Positions 33,936 to 41,587 of a stretch of DNA of 64,000 bases are shown here, one piece after another. Position 1 is the stretch's first letter; the number at the start of each line of letters is the position of its first letter. The notes beneath the pieces are model-generated. The model was not told the DNA's origin. It did not search any database and worked only from the letters and a program-made list of their open reading frames with translations. The DNA is from Yonghaparkia sp. Root332. GTDB taxonomy: Bacteria; Actinomycetota; Actinomycetes; Actinomycetales; Microbacteriaceae. The position numbers and the translations under genes are program-made. The stretch covers positions 1 to 64,000 of the forward strand of contig NZ_LMCX01000001.1 of assembly GCF_001425665.1 (NCBI RefSeq). Reading direction: 5' to 3'.

Positions 33936-34540
33936 TCCTGCGAAGCGCCGGACACGGCGCGGATCGCGCTCGACGTGATGCTCTGAACGGCGGGGACGAG
34001 CTGGGCTGCGGATTCCTCGTATACCTCGTCGCTGCGGCGATAGGGGTCGATGACGTCGTCGTCCTCGGGCTGCTCGGGCGGCACCGCGATACCGCGTTTG
34101 GTCGCCGCGAGCTCGACGAGAAGCCTCAAGCGCTCGCCCGGGTCCGTAGGCGATGCCGCGAGCTCGCGAAGATCCGCGTCATCGAGGACCTCCGCGAGAC
34201 GAGCGAATTCGCGGATCGTGAACGTGTGCCGGGATGCGCGTGGGAGAAGCTCCACCACCGCGCGGCGGTGCTCACGCGTGGCGCCGAGGACCAGATCCGC
34301 CGACCTCAACTCGGCTTGGGACACCTGACGAGCGAGGTGGACATCGGCTCCCTCTCCGGCGAATCGTCGCGACAGGGCCCGCGCCTGCTCGGTCATCGCC
34401 TCCCCTACGAGCGCGCCGGTCCCCGCGCTGCGGACCCGGACGCCGGGGATCCGGCCGAGACCGGAGCGCAGAAGCTGCTCCGCGAGCGGCGAGCGGCAGA
34501 TGTTGCCCGTGCAGACGGTGAGGATCGTGAAGTCGCTCAC
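33932..34540 (-). CDS. Low-molecular-weight protein-tyrosine phosphatase
   Basis: A 202-residue cytoplasmic phosphatase. The P-loop CTGNICRSP puts the nucleophile at Cys10 and the phosphate-binding arginine at Arg16; the general acid is Asp165 in DVIDPYRRSDEVYEES. Wzb-type enzymes dephosphorylate the partner BY-kinase, controlling export chain length. It directly follows the kinase gene with a 4-bp overlap (GTGA), so kinase and phosphatase are co-translated. It is longer than the typical 150 residues because of an insertion of about 45 residues in the middle (around ATREHRRAVVELLPR to TKRGIAV). Confidence 0.93.
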   Translation of the reverse strand: MSDFTILTVCTGNICRSPLAEQLLRSGLGRIPGVRVRSAGTGALVGEAMTEQARALSRRFAGEGADVHLARQVSQAELRSADLVLGATREHRRAVVELLPRASRHTFTIREFARLAEVLDDADLRELAASPTDPGERLRLLVELAATKRGIAVPPEQPEDDDVIDPYRRSDEVYEESAAQLVPAVQSITSSAIRAVSGASQE

Positions 34541-35967
34541 GGCTGCTCCATCACCGCCGCGCGCCGCGTCTTCGTCCGGCGGGTCGTGTCGGGCTCTACG
34601 GAGGAGATGTCGCCGTAGCCGTACACCCCGTAGCCGTAGGAGTCCGGGCCCTTCGACGGAAGCATGGTGACGATCACGCCGACGAGGCGGCTTCCGATGC
34701 TCTCCAGCACGGAGGACGAACCGCTGATCTCGGCCTTCTTCGTCCGGCCGGAGGCAGCGGTGAGCATCGCCCCGCCGGTGAACTTGCTAATCACCGCGGC
34801 GTCGGTCACGAGGAGGAGAGGAGGGGCGTCGATGATGACGTAGTCGAACTCGGCCGTGAGGGTCGCGAGGAGGCTGACCATCGCCGTCGACCCGAGAAGC
34901 TCGCTCGGGTTCGGAGGAATCCGACCGCTCGGCAGGACGTAGAGAGCGGCGCGCCCCCAGCGCTGGATCACGTCAGAGAGCTCCGCGCGCCCGATCAGCA
35001 CATCCGTGAGGCCGACACCGCCCTCGATGCCCATGTAGTGCGCCACACGAGGCAGACGGAGGTCTCCGTCGACGAGTGCGACTCGGGCACCTGTGTCTGC
35101 CAGCGAGATCGCGAGGTTGCACGCCGTCGTGCTCTTGCCCTCGCCAGGAATGGAGCTCGTCACGACGAAGCTCCGCGGGCCACCCTCGACGTTCAGGAAC
35201 TGGAGGTTGGTGCGCAACGCGCGGAACGCCTCGGCACGAGGGTTGCGGGGGTCGACGTGAACCACGAGCGGGCGCTTCTTGGCCTCCGGATCGTAGTTGA
35301 TGCGACCGATGATGGGCGCATCGGTGACCTGCGCGATGTCGTGAGTCGAGTGGATGCGGGTATCCAGAACCGTGCGGAGCGCGGTGATCCCCGTTCCAAC
35401 GGCGAGTCCGAGCAGCATCCCGAGGGCGATGTTCAGGGGCGCGTTCGGGCTGGAGGGGCGCGAGGCAGCCACTGCCTCCTGCACCGGACTGATGTTCACC
35501 GGGCTGAGCGACTCGCCTTCTGGTCGTTCCAACTCGTTGACGACGATGTTGGCCAGACTGCGACCCACTGCGTTCGCGATGTCCGCGGCCCTCTGCGGGT
35601 CGGTATCCGAAGCGGAGACTTCGATCAGCACGGTGTTCGCAGGGGAGCTGGCGGTGACCTGCGAGGCGAGTTGAGCCGCTGAGACGGGAAGTCCCAGCTC
35701 ATCGACGACGGGTTGAAGCACTCGGGAGCTGCGCGCTATCGACACGTACGACGTGACCGCCTGTCGGGCGAAACTCGTGCCCTGCGCGAGTTCCCCCGAG
35801 CCGGCATCGGCCGTGAAACTCACGCTCACGTACAGCTGGCTCGTCGCGTCGTAGCGAGGAGTGGACGCGATTGAGAACACCGAGGCGACGCCGACTCCCG
35901 CGAGAACTGATGCGACGATCAGAATCCAGTTCTTGTGAAGAATTCGGATGTAGTCCCGCAGGTCCAA
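34537..35967 (-). CDS. Wzz/BY-kinase fusion (polysaccharide co-polymerase and tyrosine autokinase)
   Basis: A 476-residue protein. An N-terminal chain-length domain is bounded by helices at about 14-32 and 177-198; the cytoplasmic ATPase has Walker A IPGEGKST (273-280), A' VALVDGDLR (296-304) and Walker B VIIDAPP (377-383). A short C-terminal tyrosine cluster (Tyr444, 446, 449, 451 in DSYGYGVYGYGD) is the probable autophosphorylation site. Such fusions are usual in Gram-positives with one chain. The start is TTG at 35967 with an AGGGGG site, consistent with the MDLRDYIRIL-type N-terminus. It begins the coupled operon running down to the acetyltransferase gene. Confidence 0.93.
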   Translation of the reverse strand: MDLRDYIRILHKNWILIVASVLAGVGVASVFSIASTPRYDATSQLYVSVSFTADAGSGELAQGTSFARQAVTSYVSIARSSRVLQPVVDELGLPVSAAQLASQVTASSPANTVLIEVSASDTDPQRAADIANAVGRSLANIVVNELERPEGESLSPVNISPVQEAVAASRPSSPNAPLNIALGMLLGLAVGTGITALRTVLDTRIHSTHDIAQVTDAPIIGRINYDPEAKKRPLVVHVDPRNPRAEAFRALRTNLQFLNVEGGPRSFVVTSSIPGEGKSTTACNLAISLADTGARVALVDGDLRLPRVAHYMGIEGGVGLTDVLIGRAELSDVIQRWGRAALYVLPSGRIPPNPSELLGSTAMVSLLATLTAEFDYVIIDAPPLLLVTDAAVISKFTGGAMLTAASGRTKKAEISGSSSVLESIGSRLVGVIVTMLPSKGPDSYGYGVYGYGDISSVEPDTTRRTKTRRAAVMEQP

Positions 35968-36018
35968 CTGATGCCCCCTAGGCCAGCGCGCGCATTGAGC
36001 GGAGCCTTGAGCTCCGAT

Positions 36019-36033
36019 CTCGAATGCTTCGAG
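36019..36033. repeat. Small inverted repeat upstream of the BY-kinase gene
   Basis: Perfect 6-bp arms CTCGAA and TTCGAG with a 3-nt spacer, in the 102-bp gap between the LCP gene and the BY-kinase start. It could be an operator, or a weak terminator for the LCP operon. A GGAGC/GCTCC dyad lies next to it at 36001-36015. Confidence 0.3.
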
Positions 36034-36069
36034 TCTTTCACAGGTTGCCTACCGGGCGGACGCGACCCA

Positions 36070-37107
36070 CTACTGAGCGGCAACCGCGGCGGCGAGCGTT
36101 CCTAGGTCGTCATTGCGGAAGGACTCTGCGACGAACTTGCGAGTCGGATCGTCGAGCAGAACGACAGCCTGATCGCCAACGAACGAGGAGCCGGCGTTCG
36201 GCATCGTGAAGAAAGCGACATCCGAGGCTCTGAGCTCGCGCAACTCCGACGCCATCGCGACGATCGCTGGCGGTGTCAACCCACCATCGACCGCGAGGAA
36301 CGGGGACACCGAGGAGACGAGACCGTAGACGCGCGCAGGATCGGCGAGCGTCTGACCGGAGAGGGTCTTGGCGAGGACGGCGCGAAGGAATTCCTGCTGC
36401 TGCGCCTGCCTGGTGAAGTCGTTCCCCGTCTTGGCGCGCTCGCGGACGAACATGAGGGCCCTCTCCCCGTCCAGCGCGACTTGGCCCGCCGGGAAGTTCT
36501 GCTTGCCGTTGCGGAACGGGGTCGTGTTGTTGACCGTCACGCCACCGAGAGCATCGGTCATCCCCTTGAAGCCCTCGAAATCGATCGCCGCGACGTGATC
36601 GATGCGGACGTCGATGAGATTCTCGACCGTCTGCACGAGCCCCGCGGCACCGTCGCTCGCGAACGACCAGTTGATCTTGCCCATCGATCCGTTCGGCTGC
36701 TCGACCCAGCTGTCCCGAGGGATCGACATCACATGGACGTCCTCCCGATCGGCGGAGATATGAGCGACCATGATCACGTCAGCCAACGAGGGCTGAACAG
36801 CCTCGATGTCGCTCGACCCCAGCTCACCCCGCGTGTCCGAGCCGATGAGAAGGATGTTCATCGCCTCGCCTGCGGGCCCCTCGACCCGCTCAGGCCGATC
36901 GGCTTCGAGCGGGAAGACATCCGGGATCGTCGTGACGTTCTGCTGGTACGCGGAGGTGAGCATGAGCGCGTACCCGCCGACGGTCGCGCCGACGAGGGCG
37001 AGAACGACGCCGAAAGCCGTCAGCGCCTTGCGCCGACCGGACCAGCGACGACCGTCCGGTCGTCGCCGACGACTCGCTCGTCGCGGTGAGGTGGTCGAGT
37101 CAGTCAC
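36070..37107 (-). CDS. LCP (LytR-CpsA-Psr) family glycopolymer-peptidoglycan ligase
   Basis: A 345-residue membrane-anchored enzyme that transfers lipid-linked glycopolymers onto peptidoglycan outside the cell. It has an Arg-rich cytoplasmic start, one helix (about residues 30-52) and an LCP domain with MNILLIGSDTRGE, DVIMVAHISADR, MSIPRDSWVEQPNG, GKINWSFA, FEGFKGMTDALGGV and the arginine-rich FVRERAKTGNDFTRQAQQQ. Those Arg and Asp residues bind the pyrophosphate lipid. The GTG at 37107 overlaps the galE stop codon (GTGA), so the two are coupled. It is the obvious last step for the polymers built here. Confidence 0.93.
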   Translation of the reverse strand: MTDSTTSPRRASRRRRPDGRRWSGRRKALTAFGVVLALVGATVGGYALMLTSAYQQNVTTIPDVFPLEADRPERVEGPAGEAMNILLIGSDTRGELGSSDIEAVQPSLADVIMVAHISADREDVHVMSIPRDSWVEQPNGSMGKINWSFASDGAAGLVQTVENLIDVRIDHVAAIDFEGFKGMTDALGGVTVNNTTPFRNGKQNFPAGQVALDGERALMFVRERAKTGNDFTRQAQQQEFLRAVLAKTLSGQTLADPARVYGLVSSVSPFLAVDGGLTPPAIVAMASELRELRASDVAFFTMPNAGSSFVGDQAVVLLDDPTRKFVAESFRNDDLGTLAAAVAAQ

Positions 37108-38114
37108 GCGTCCAGGGTACGTGAGGCCTGCGCGAGTCTCGGACCGGCGCCCCTCCACGCATCGACAGCGGAGTCGAGGATCGCGTCCAGTTCACGAGTG
37201 GCCGACCAGCCCAGCGACTCGGTCACCTGCGCGATATCGGCGACGACGGCCGCCGGGTCACCGGCGCGGCGCGGCCGGATGACCGGCTCGGGCCCTCCCC
37301 CCGTGCGGCGACGGAGACCCTCCACCACCTCGGCAACCGACGCGCCCGACCCCGTGCCGATGTTGAGCGCCCGATGCGGCTCGAGCTCCGGCCCCGCACC
37401 CACGAGCGCGTCGAGCGCGGCGAGATGCGCCTCGGCGACGTCGAGCACGTGCACGAAGTCGCGGACGCACGTGCCGTCGGGCGTCGGGTAGTCGTCGCCG
37501 AAGATCACGGGCGCCTCGCCGGCCTCGATGCGCTCGAGAACCATCGGAACGAGGTTGAGCACCGCCCGGTCGGCGAGCTCGGGCCAGCCGGCGCCGGCCA
37601 CATTGAAATAGCGCAGGCTCGTCGCTTTCAGACCGTGGGCACGGGCGGCATCCGCCACGAGCCACTCCCCCGCGAGCTTGCTGCGGCCGTAGGGGTTGAC
37701 CGGCTCGGTCGGCGCGTCCTCCGCGACGACGCCAGCCGCATCTCCGTAGACCGCCGCCGAGCTCGAGAACACGAGAGGCGCGACCCCCGCGGCGACCATC
37801 GCGCTCAGCACCCCGTGCAGCCCGACGAGGTTCTGCCGGGCGTACCAGAGCGGGCGGTCCACCGACTCGCCGACCTGCTTTCGGGCGGCGAAGTGGATGA
37901 CGGCGTCGGCGTGCTCGACCCGGAGGATCCGCTCCAGCTCGGCGGGAGCATCCGCCGCCGCCAGATCGAGCTCGTGGAGCGGGAAGCCGGCGATGCGCTC
38001 GCGGATGCCCGTCTCCAGATCGTCGACCACGACAGGCTCGTCGCCGCGCTCTGCCAGTAGGCGGCAGACGTGCGAGCCGATGTAGCCGGAGCCGCCGGTG
38101 ACGAGAACGCGCAT
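37104..38114 (-). CDS. UDP-glucose 4-epimerase (second copy)
   Basis: A 336-residue SDR epimerase: GGSGYIG (7-13), SSSAAVYG (117-124), Tyr142-x3-Lys146 in YGRSK, and the YFNVAGAG and TPDGTCVRDFVHVLDVAEAH segments. It is clearly paralogous to the epimerase at 10453-11418. Being the first gene of a two-gene operon with the LCP ligase suggests it supplies UDP-Gal or a related sugar for the polymer that LCP attaches. The ATG at 38114 lies 7 bp after a TACACT box, which argues for a leaderless transcript. No gene symbol is given since galE is used for the other copy. Confidence 0.92.
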   Translation of the reverse strand: MRVLVTGGSGYIGSHVCRLLAERGDEPVVVDDLETGIRERIAGFPLHELDLAAADAPAELERILRVEHADAVIHFAARKQVGESVDRPLWYARQNLVGLHGVLSAMVAAGVAPLVFSSSAAVYGDAAGVVAEDAPTEPVNPYGRSKLAGEWLVADAARAHGLKATSLRYFNVAGAGWPELADRAVLNLVPMVLERIEAGEAPVIFGDDYPTPDGTCVRDFVHVLDVAEAHLAALDALVGAGPELEPHRALNIGTGSGASVAEVVEGLRRRTGGGPEPVIRPRRAGDPAAVVADIAQVTESLGWSATRELDAILDSAVDAWRGAGPRLAQASRTLDA

Positions 38115-38127
38115 GGCGCCCAGTGTA
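38115..38127 (-). promoter_or_regulatory. Leaderless-type promoter of the galE2-LCP operon
   Basis: On the minus strand TACACT (38127-38122) is followed by 7 bp and then the ATG at 38114. There is no purine-rich ribosome site in between. Confidence 0.5.
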
Positions 38128-38235
38128 TGAGGAGCGCCGACCACGCCGAGCGGCCCGGAGCGAGTCGGCCGTCTACGATGGCTCCGGTCGCCCGTGCGCG
38201 CGGGTCGACGGCACGGCGAGGCGGAGACGGACACC

Positions 38236-40089
38236 ATGCAGCCCCGATGGACCCCCGCCCGGCTCGTGACCGCCGCCTACCTGGCGGGTGTCGCACTCGC
38301 GGCGATCATCGTCGTCGTCGCACTCGCCGCCATCGTCTGGGCGCTCCCGCGCGGCTTCGACGTGACCGACGAGGGCTGGCTGTACACGCTGCTCACCAAC
38401 GATCGGGTGACCGCCGGTGAGGCCTGGGGGTTCCACCACCTGCTGCACCCTCTGTTCGAGGCGCTCGGGTCGTCGGTGCTCGCCTTCCGGTGGCTGCGTC
38501 TGGGCGTCTACGTGCTCCTCGGGCTCGCTCTCACCGCCACCGCTCACCGCGCGGCCGCTCTCGTCGGCTGGAGGCTGCCCCCCTCGGCCTGGGCGCTCAT
38601 CGCCGTGGCGAGCCAGCTCGGCACGCTCATGGCCTTCACCTACCCGCCGCGGTACGTCAGCTACAACGAGCTCGCCGCGTGGCTCGCCCAGCTCGGCGCA
38701 GCCGCGCTCCTGCTCGTCATCGCCGGCGCCGCGGGCGGTGCGACGGCACGGCGACCCGCCGCCCTGCTCTGGGTCGGCGTCGGCCTCCTGACCGCGCTGC
38801 TCGTCGCGGCGAAGTTCTCCGCCTCGATCGCACTGCTCGTGCTCGTGGTGGTCGCGCTCATCGTCGCCCAGCGGCCGCTGGCGGCGCTCGCGCGCATCGG
38901 CTTCACCGCAGTCGGCGCCCTCACGGCTGCGGCGCTGCTCGCGGTCAGCGGATTCCCGTTCGCGGCCTACGCGAGCAACGTCGTCGGGCTCCTGACCGAT
39001 CGGGAGGCGCAGGACGCCTACGCCCACCCGGCGAGCGAGCTGCTGGTCGAGTACGCGCAGGCCATCCGCGACGACGTCGTCGCGATGGGCATCCCCCTCC
39101 TCGCCGCGGCGGTGGTCCTGCTCGTGCTCCGCGTCGGCGGACGGACCTCCGACCGGGAGGGGCGGCCCACCGCGCTGACGGTCGTCGCACTGGTCGCGCC
39201 GATCGCCCTGGCCGCGGCGCTCATCCTGCGCCCCGCGGCCCGCCCCTTCGACGCCATCGGGGGCACCCTGGTCGTCCTGGGCGTCGCGGCGACCGCGTCG
39301 CTCGCGGTCGCGATCGCCGGCACGACCCGCCCCTCGAGCGCGGACGGGTCGAGCGCGGCGCGAGCGCGGTGGCAGGGAGCGGCCGCCATCTCCGTCGTCG
39401 CCCTCGCACCGTTCGCCGCCGCCGCCGGCACCAACAACGACCTCACCGGGCAGCTGCTCTACGGCGCGAGCCTGTGGGCGGTGGCGCTCGCGCTCGGGCT
39501 CGTCGTCCTGGCCGAGCGCACCGGGAGCCGCCTGCCGGCCGCCCGGCTCGTCGCCCCGCTCGTGGTCGGGGTCATGCTCGTGCAGGGGGGCCTGCACGTT
39601 CGCGGCGACATCGTCGAGCATCCGTACCGGATCGCCCCGTACGCCCAGCAGACGGAACCGGCGACGACCGCGCCGCTCGACGGCCTGCTGCTGGAGCCGG
39701 AGGCGGCCGCGTGGGCGGACTGGCTCGAGGGGTCGGGCGAGACTCTCGACGCCGAGGGCGTGCCGACGATCGCGATCTCGTCGCCGGCGGCCCTGCTGCT
39801 GTTCAACGCGAGCGACTACGCGAGCCCCTGGGTGGCGGTCAACTGGGGGGTCTCGTTCCTGTCGATCGAGCGCAGCTGCGCGAACGGCGCGCCCGACCGG
39901 CTGCTGGTGCTCGAGCCCGAGCAGCTCGCCGCAGACCCTGCGCGCGCCACCGAGACCCGCGAGCGCTTCATCGACGCCATCGCCGCCTGCGGCCTGGACT
40001 ACCCCGCGGACTTCGAGGTCGTGGACGCGCGCGAGTCGGACGACCCGCGCTGGGCCATCACGGTGCGCGAGTACCGCGCCGATCGCTGA
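38236..40089 (+). CDS. Polytopic membrane protein of GT-C glycosyltransferase type
   Basis: A 617-residue protein with about 11-12 helices in its first 450 residues and a soluble C-terminal domain of about 150 residues. The first external loop has FDVTDEGWLYTLLTN, whose Asp-Glu pair resembles the catalytic acidic site of GT-C enzymes that use polyprenyl-phosphate sugars. The second loop has HHLLHPLFEALG. The external domain ends VREYRADR and holds CxxGxPD-like ERSCANGAPDRLLVLEP. A GGAG sequence lies about 10 bases before the ATG. Its 3' end overlaps the convergent GT2 gene by 32 bp. Probable partners are the DPM-like GT2 and GtrA gene next door, which would make and flip the lipid donor. Confidence 0.7.
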   Translation: MQPRWTPARLVTAAYLAGVALAAIIVVVALAAIVWALPRGFDVTDEGWLYTLLTNDRVTAGEAWGFHHLLHPLFEALGSSVLAFRWLRLGVYVLLGLALTATAHRAAALVGWRLPPSAWALIAVASQLGTLMAFTYPPRYVSYNELAAWLAQLGAAALLLVIAGAAGGATARRPAALLWVGVGLLTALLVAAKFSASIALLVLVVVALIVAQRPLAALARIGFTAVGALTAAALLAVSGFPFAAYASNVVGLLTDREAQDAYAHPASELLVEYAQAIRDDVVAMGIPLLAAAVVLLVLRVGGRTSDREGRPTALTVVALVAPIALAAALILRPAARPFDAIGGTLVVLGVAATASLAVAIAGTTRPSSADGSSAARARWQGAAAISVVALAPFAAAAGTNNDLTGQLLYGASLWAVALALGLVVLAERTGSRLPAARLVAPLVVGVMLVQGGLHVRGDIVEHPYRIAPYAQQTEPATTAPLDGLLLEPEAAAWADWLEGSGETLDAEGVPTIAISSPAALLLFNASDYASPWVAVNWGVSFLSIERSCANGAPDRLLVLEPEQLAADPARATETRERFIDAIAACGLDYPADFEVVDARESDDPRWAITVREYRADR

Positions 40090-41092
40090 GATCGTCGCCG
40101 CCGCGGGGCGCCGCCTGCGACCGGGCGCGGCCGAGCGGGCCGTTCTCCGGGTCGGCGAGCGTCAGGTAGGCGGGGCGGCCCATCGCCATGTTCACGGCCA
40201 TGCCGAGATACTCGGCGACGACGCCGAGCGACATGAGGATGAACCCGGTCGCGACGAGGAGCACGACCATGGTGGAGGTCCAGCCCTCGGGCAGATCGAC
40301 GCCGATGAGGCGCTGCACGATGAACAGCAGCGCGAGGGCGAAGCCGGCGAGCGCCGTCACCGCGCCGATCACGCTGACGAGGCGCAGCCCGCGCGTGCCG
40401 CTCGACAGCACGAGCCGCCAGAAGTGGCCGATGAGCCGACCGAGCGAGTACCCCGACGGCGCACCCTCCTCCCGCATGCGGACATCCGCCGTCGCGACCC
40501 GCGGCACGACCCAGCCGAGGGCCACATCGAGATAGACGTTGGGCCCCGCGTACCCGGCGACGCTGCGGCCGATCTCGCCGGTCATCAGTCGGAAGCTCTG
40601 GAACTGCGGGGAACCGGCCCCGGGGAGCAGGCCCGCCACGACGCGCTTCGCCGCGCGCGAGGCCGAGTTGCGCAGCCAGCCGTGCGGCGGCGCGTTCGTC
40701 GGCCGCGCGTAGACGAGAGGAGCCGAGCGGGCCAGCGCCACGTCGAGCAGAGCGCCGATGAGCGCCGGGTCGTGCTGGCCGTCCTCATCGATCGTCGCGA
40801 TCCACTCCGCCGTCGTCGCCGACATGCCGGCGAGCGTCGCGGAGTGCTGACCGAAGTTGCGGCTCAGCCAGACCGGGCGGACGAAGTCGTACTGCTCGGC
40901 CAGACGACGGATGACCGCATCGGAGCCGTCGCTGCCGTGGTCGAACACGAGCACCGTCTCGACCACGCGCCACCGGTGCCCGTCGGTCGAGGTCGCTCCC
41001 TCGGCGAGGACCGCGATCTCCGCCAGGAGCGGCTCGAGCGTGCGCGCGCCGCGATAGACCGGGATGACGACGGAGACCTCATGATCGCGCAC
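40058..41092 (-). CDS. GT2 polyprenyl-phosphate glycosyltransferase (DPM1/GtrB-like)
   Basis: A 344-residue enzyme that makes an undecaprenyl-phosphate sugar on the inner face. Motifs: VSVVIPVYRGARTLEPLLAE, a DHGSDGSDAVIRRLA strand-turn where family members have DDxSxD, LSRNFGQHSATLAGM, and the metal site in ATIDEDGQHDPALIG. Two C-terminal helices (about 228-250 and 262-290) anchor it, as in GtrB/ArnC. The GTG at 41092 lies 6 bp after a TAGCCT box. It is divergent from a GtrA gene, the usual flippase partner. The acidic-residue replacement by His in the first motif (FDHGSDG) is a small oddity. Confidence 0.88.
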   Translation of the reverse strand: MRDHEVSVVIPVYRGARTLEPLLAEIAVLAEGATSTDGHRWRVVETVLVFDHGSDGSDAVIRRLAEQYDFVRPVWLSRNFGQHSATLAGMSATTAEWIATIDEDGQHDPALIGALLDVALARSAPLVYARPTNAPPHGWLRNSASRAAKRVVAGLLPGAGSPQFQSFRLMTGEIGRSVAGYAGPNVYLDVALGWVVPRVATADVRMREEGAPSGYSLGRLIGHFWRLVLSSGTRGLRLVSVIGAVTALAGFALALLFIVQRLIGVDLPEGWTSTMVVLLVATGFILMSLGVVAEYLGMAVNMAMGRPAYLTLADPENGPLGRARSQAAPRGGDDLSDRRGTRAP

Positions 41093-41104
41093 CCGGTCAG
41101 GCTA
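41093..41104 (-). promoter_or_regulatory. Leaderless-type -10 box of the GtrB-like gene
   Basis: On the minus strand TAGCCT (41104-41099) is 6 bp from the GTG at 41092, and no ribosome site fits between them. Confidence 0.4.
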
Positions 41105-41146
41105 TCGAACCCGCGTCGCGCCGCAGCGCCGTGGGATGCTGGGGGC

Positions 41147-41578
41147 GTGACCAGCCTGCGAGCCCGAGCCCTCGCGCTCAGCCGCGACACGCGCATCCGT
41201 TTCCTCGCCGTCGGGGCGACCAACACCGCCATGGGCTACGGGGTGTTCGCCGGTCTGCAGCTCGTCGTCTTCCGCGACGTGCCCTTCGGCTATCTCGCGA
41301 GCCTCGTGCTCTCGTACGCGGTCGGCATCGCGGTCGCCTTCGTGCTCTACCGGCGATTCGTCTGGCAGGTGCGCGGCAACGTTCTCGTCGACCTGCTGCG
41401 CTTCATCGCCGTGTACCTGACGGCGATCGCCCTCAACGCCGCCCTGCTGCCGCTGCTCGTCGAGATCGTCGGCCTGCACCCGCTGCTCGCGCAGCTCGTG
41501 GTGCTCGTCATCACCACGCTCGTGAGCTTCTTCGGCCACAGCCGCTTCTCGTTCGCCCGCCCTCCCGGCCGGGAGTGA
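41147..41578 (+). CDS. GtrA family membrane protein (putative polyprenyl-phosphate sugar flippase)
   Basis: A 143-residue protein with four helices (about 17-36, 43-62, 77-102 and 110-130). The GtrA signature is seen in RFLAVGATNTAMGYGVFAGL and the final SFFGHSRFSF. GtrA proteins are thought to flip polyprenyl-phosphate sugars for GT-C enzymes. The GTG at 41147 starts directly before the TSLRARALALSRDTR helix-flanking region. It is divergent from the GtrB-like gene with a 54-bp gap, and the GT-C-like gene is adjacent, completing a three-part donor module. Confidence 0.88.
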   Translation: MTSLRARALALSRDTRIRFLAVGATNTAMGYGVFAGLQLVVFRDVPFGYLASLVLSYAVGIAVAFVLYRRFVWQVRGNVLVDLLRFIAVYLTAIALNAALLPLLVEIVGLHPLLAQLVVLVITTLVSFFGHSRFSFARPPGRE

Positions 41579-41587
41579 GGGCGGCGA

